Source: Haloprofundus marisrubri (GTDB lineage: Archaea; Halobacteriota; Halobacteria; Halobacteriales; Haloferacaceae). From it: a DNA stretch of 64,000 nt. The DNA is taken from contig NZ_LOPU01000011.1 in assembly GCF_001469955.1 (NCBI RefSeq), positions 1 to 64,000 on the forward strand, read 5' to 3'. Position numbers and translations under genes: made by a program. Below the pieces are notes generated by a model, which had not been told where the DNA came from, ran no database searches, and saw nothing but the letters and a program-made list of their open reading frames with translations. Shown piece after piece: positions 59,595 to 64,000 of the stretch. The first letter of the stretch is position 1; every line of letters begins with the position of its first letter.

Positions 59595-60899
59595 GTGGAA
59601 TCCAAGCGACTCCAGTTCTACGGACTCTATCTCACGCGGTTCGCCGGTGGGTTCGGGTTCATCACGCTCATCACGCTCCTCCCGGAGTATATCGACCTCC
59701 TGAATCCGCAGGATTTCGCCGTCCCGATTCTCGGCCTCACGCTCAGCGCCGGGTTCGTCATCGGCATGTACACGACCGGGTTTACGCTCGCGCAGACCGT
59801 CGCCGTCGTCCCGCTGGCGTGGGCTGGCGACCGTTTCGACAAGCGGTACGTACTCTTGGGGTCGCTTCTCGTCGGCATCGTCGCGTACGCGCTGTTCCCA
59901 CTCATCGACACCAGTGTCCCCGGTGCGAGTCTGCTGTTCATTCTCGCTCGCGCACTACAGGGCGTCGCCGTCACCGGTGCGTCGCTGATGTCGCTGTCGC
60001 TGGTGGGCGAACTCGCCAGCGAGGGAACCCGCGCGAACCACATCGGCAAGGCCAACGCCGCCAACTTCGCGGCGTCGGTGCTCGGCAGTCTCAGCGCCGG
60101 TGCGCTGTACGAACTGCTCGGCTTCACGCCCATCTTCTCGCTCATCGTCGTGTTGCTCTCGGTTGCGACGGGTATCGTCTGGATTTTCGTCTCGCCCGAC
60201 AAGACTCGCGTGAAGGGGTTTCCGTTCTCGGACCTCGCGCTCAACCGCCGCATCGTCACCATCTCCAGTTTCCGTGCCCAGTACGCCGTCGCCGTGACGC
60301 TCGTCCGGACGTGGGTTCCCATCTACGCGGGTGTCTCCATGGCCAGTGGCGGACTGGCCTACGGGGCGCTGGCGGTGAGCGTCACGGTCACCACCGAGAA
60401 GTTCTGTAACATGCTCCTGCAACCGCATACGGGTCGACTCTCTGACCGCTACGGCCGCGCGCTGTTCGTCTTCTTCGGCGGTGGCCTCTACGGTCTCATC
60501 GCGCTCGCTGTACCCTTTTCACCCGAAATCGGGACGTATTTCGGCGTACCGACCGACCTGCCGTTTCTCGGCCCGCTGACCCCGGCGTTCCTTCCGCTGG
60601 CAGTCCTCTCGGGACTGCTCGGCATCGCCGACAGCTTCCGCGAACCGGCGAGTATGGCGCTGTTTGCCGACGAGGGCAGTGGCGGGAAGGGCGTCGCGTC
60701 GAGTTTCGGCATCCGCGAACTCGTCTGGCGACCCGGCAGCGTTATCGGCCCGCTGCTCGGCGGGTGGCTGATGGCGGAAGTCGGCATGGCGTGGGTGTTC
60801 TACGTCGGCGGGGCGTCCGCGATTACGGGCGTGTTGACGATGCTCGGCGTCCTCGTCTACCACAACGGAACCGGCGCTCGTGCGCTGACCGAGTGGTAA
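59595..60899 (+). CDS. MFS transporter
   Basis: A 434-residue integral membrane protein with twelve helices. The loop between helices 2 and 3 reads GDRFDKRYVLLGSLLVG, the MFS motif A type (GxxxDRxGRR). Its counterpart in the second half is HTGRLSDRYGRALFVFFGG. Other features are ARALQGVAVTGASLMSLSLVGELA (helix 4) and LGGWLMAEVGMAWVFYVGG at the end. The substrate is unknown; such single-gene MFS proteins may export drugs or metabolites. GTG 59595 precedes the first helix. It is divergent from the glycolate-oxidase-like gene and convergent with the membrane protein at 60969. Confidence 0.92.
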   Translation: MESKRLQFYGLYLTRFAGGFGFITLITLLPEYIDLLNPQDFAVPILGLTLSAGFVIGMYTTGFTLAQTVAVVPLAWAGDRFDKRYVLLGSLLVGIVAYALFPLIDTSVPGASLLFILARALQGVAVTGASLMSLSLVGELASEGTRANHIGKANAANFAASVLGSLSAGALYELLGFTPIFSLIVVLLSVATGIVWIFVSPDKTRVKGFPFSDLALNRRIVTISSFRAQYAVAVTLVRTWVPIYAGVSMASGGLAYGALAVSVTVTTEKFCNMLLQPHTGRLSDRYGRALFVFFGGGLYGLIALAVPFSPEIGTYFGVPTDLPFLGPLTPAFLPLAVLSGLLGIADSFREPASMALFADEGSGGKGVASSFGIRELVWRPGSVIGPLLGGWLMAEVGMAWVFYVGGASAITGVLTMLGVLVYHNGTGARALTEW

Positions 60900-60968
60900 G
60901 AGGGTTGAGAACGGGGAGAACGGAGAAACCAGAAATACCCGAAACCAAAAAACAGCAAAGTCGCCCGT

Positions 60969-62009
60969 TCAGTCGTCGCCAACGGCCTTATGTCCGCTTC
61001 GGGACGACGCGTCGGCCTGCTGGTTCGAGTGTTCCCGTCCCCCACTGAGTTCGTCGGGTCGGAGGGCCCATCCGAGCGCGTAGCCGACGATGCCGACGAC
61101 GACACCGGGGCCGAAGCCGTGTTCGACGCTCACTGCGAGCACGTCACCGAACGACGCACCCACCGACTGGGCCGCCCACGCGATGCCGAGTAGCGACGAC
61201 AGCGCGATACCGATAGCGACGCAGACGGCGACGTGTTCTCCTTGTGCGGCGGCGTAGCCGACCACCGCGAGTGTGAGTACCACGACGACGCCGTTCAACA
61301 GCGCCGGATGCGTGAACTGCGAGAGATGCGCCGCCAACAGGACGACGCCGAGCGAGAGTACGCCGAGCCGACTCGTCGGTTTCCATCTCCGTATCTGTGC
61401 GTACAATGCGACGAACAACAGCGTGGCGATGCCGAGGGTGTAGATGGCGCTGCTCCACGGGAGCATCTCCCCGGCAACGACGAGCGACGCCGTCCCGACG
61501 ACGGCGAGCGCACCCGTCACCCAGTCGTACTCCCTCGCCGCACTGCCACGCCGAACGTCCAGCAGAAACGACAACGGCGTCACGTCGCCACGTGAGACCG
61601 ACCGTTCGTAGCGACGAATGGCGACGCCGCCGGCGAACAGCAGACTGCCGACGACGGCCGCGAGACTGCCGGCGTAGCCGACGGCCCGAGCGAAAACGGT
61701 AGCCGTCGAGACGTCGCCGATGCCGGCCGAGACCCCGAGCAGTTGCTGACCGTGCAGCGACAGCGCGAACGCTACCGAAAACACCGCAATCCACACGCCG
61801 CCGGCACCGCCGCCGCGAGCACTGTAGCGCGTCAGTGCGGCGACGCCGACCACCGTTCCGAGCAGCGTCGGGACCGAGAAAAGCGTCAGTCCGCCCAGCG
61901 CCGTCGGGTCGACGAACCCGTAGGTCACGACTCCGACCGCGAAGACGACTGACACGACGGCCGCTAAACGCGTCAAACGTTCGTCAGTTCCGAAGACTAT
62001 CGACCGCAT
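60969..62009 (-). CDS. Uncharacterised polytopic membrane protein
   Basis: A 346-residue protein with about nine to ten hydrophobic helices separated by short basic loops (RYERSVSRGD, QIRRWKPTSR), all typical of haloarchaeal inner-membrane proteins. No family recognised. The C-terminal 30 residues are polar (ELSGGREHSNQQADASSR). ATG 62009 is preferred over GTG 62042 because the TATA-like box TTATATG (about 62043-62049) would lie too close to the earlier codon. It sits between the thrS 3' end and the MFS gene. Confidence 0.8.
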   Translation of the reverse strand: MRSIVFGTDERLTRLAAVVSVVFAVGVVTYGFVDPTALGGLTLFSVPTLLGTVVGVAALTRYSARGGGAGGVWIAVFSVAFALSLHGQQLLGVSAGIGDVSTATVFARAVGYAGSLAAVVGSLLFAGGVAIRRYERSVSRGDVTPLSFLLDVRRGSAAREYDWVTGALAVVGTASLVVAGEMLPWSSAIYTLGIATLLFVALYAQIRRWKPTSRLGVLSLGVVLLAAHLSQFTHPALLNGVVVVLTLAVVGYAAAQGEHVAVCVAIGIALSSLLGIAWAAQSVGASFGDVLAVSVEHGFGPGVVVGIVGYALGWALRPDELSGGREHSNQQADASSRSGHKAVGDD

Positions 62010-62042
62010 ACGCTGCGACACAGTCGCTAGTAGAGCGTCCAC

Positions 62043-62052
62043 TACATATAAC
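62043..62052 (-). promoter_or_regulatory. TATA box of the membrane-protein gene
   Basis: On the minus strand GTTATATGTA gives a predicted start of transcription at about 62023 and a leader of about 14 bases before ATG 62009. Confidence 0.6.
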
Positions 62053-62193
62053 TTAGTCAGACAGTATCACTTTAATACTGGTCAGAAAATCGGCCGGTCG
62101 CCGGACGACTCCCACGATGTCAAATCTCTGCCAGTTAACGGCCGATGACCCACCCACAACCTACCGGCCGGGCATGGACCGCCCGCTTCCCGT

Positions 62194-64000
<1,807 letters not shown>

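Overview
The window is a G+C-rich chromosomal segment from a halophilic archaeon (class Halobacteria). The evidence is the archaeal 16S 5' end, proteins rich in Asp and Glu, leaderless genes with a TATA-like box about 26 bases before the start codon, an archaeal TBP, Orc1/Cdc6 with origin recognition boxes (ORBs), Tat-type signal peptides and a halocyanin-like copper protein. The genus cannot be fixed from the sequence alone.

Left part (1-16 kb): the leftward rRNA operon begins here (16S 5' end and leader). It is followed by tbp, a FilR1-type regulator, orc1 and an oriC1-type replication origin with nine ORBs (about 3.6-5.1 kb). Beyond the origin lie three poorly characterised genes, an XPB/Rad25 helicase, a HalOD1 protein, a class V aminotransferase, an AIR-synthase-like protein, a stand-alone RarA-C-like protein and a large solitary N6-adenine-type DNA methylase.

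Middle (16-28 kb): tRNA-Tyr with a downstream tRNA-derived fragment, a Tat-exported two-repeat protein, a 2Fe-2S ferredoxin, a thioesterase, the queD-queE-queC set for preQ0/archaeosine, a frameshifted SAM methyltransferase, a PDZ-containing site-2 protease, a small flavoprotein, an EamA transporter, VOC and SRPBCC proteins, and several small membrane proteins.

Alpha-glucan region (28-37 kb): a 1508-residue tandem GH15 glucoamylase is divergent from a GH13 amylase and a GH13-like glucosylglycerol-hydrolase-type enzyme. Together they look like a cytoplasmic alpha-glucan or compatible-solute degradation unit.

Right part (37-64 kb): an MrfA-type helicase, a divergent SRPBCC/DCC pair with a symmetric 11-bp element, a DUF123 gene, a second FilR1-type regulator, a class I aminotransferase, and a lactate/glycolate oxidation region. 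That region has two FAD/Fe-S oxidoreductases, LutC-like and LutB/A-fusion proteins, and an alanine-glyoxylate-type aminotransferase. Next come a halocyanin, a PRC-barrel protein, a TrkA-N/DHH protein, tRNA-Lys, a protein with an internal duplication, a wHTH gene with a uORF/hairpin leader overlapping a tiny zinc-finger gene, an MFS transporter, a membrane protein, and thrS running off the right end.

No CRISPR array, intact insertion sequence or prophage was seen. The best candidates for undescribed biology are regulatory or small: the symmetric element at 41.0 kb, the perfect 20-bp palindrome before queD, the uORF/hairpin leader at 54.5 kb with its possible antisense partner at 53.1 kb, and small ORFs with strong translation or promoter signals.
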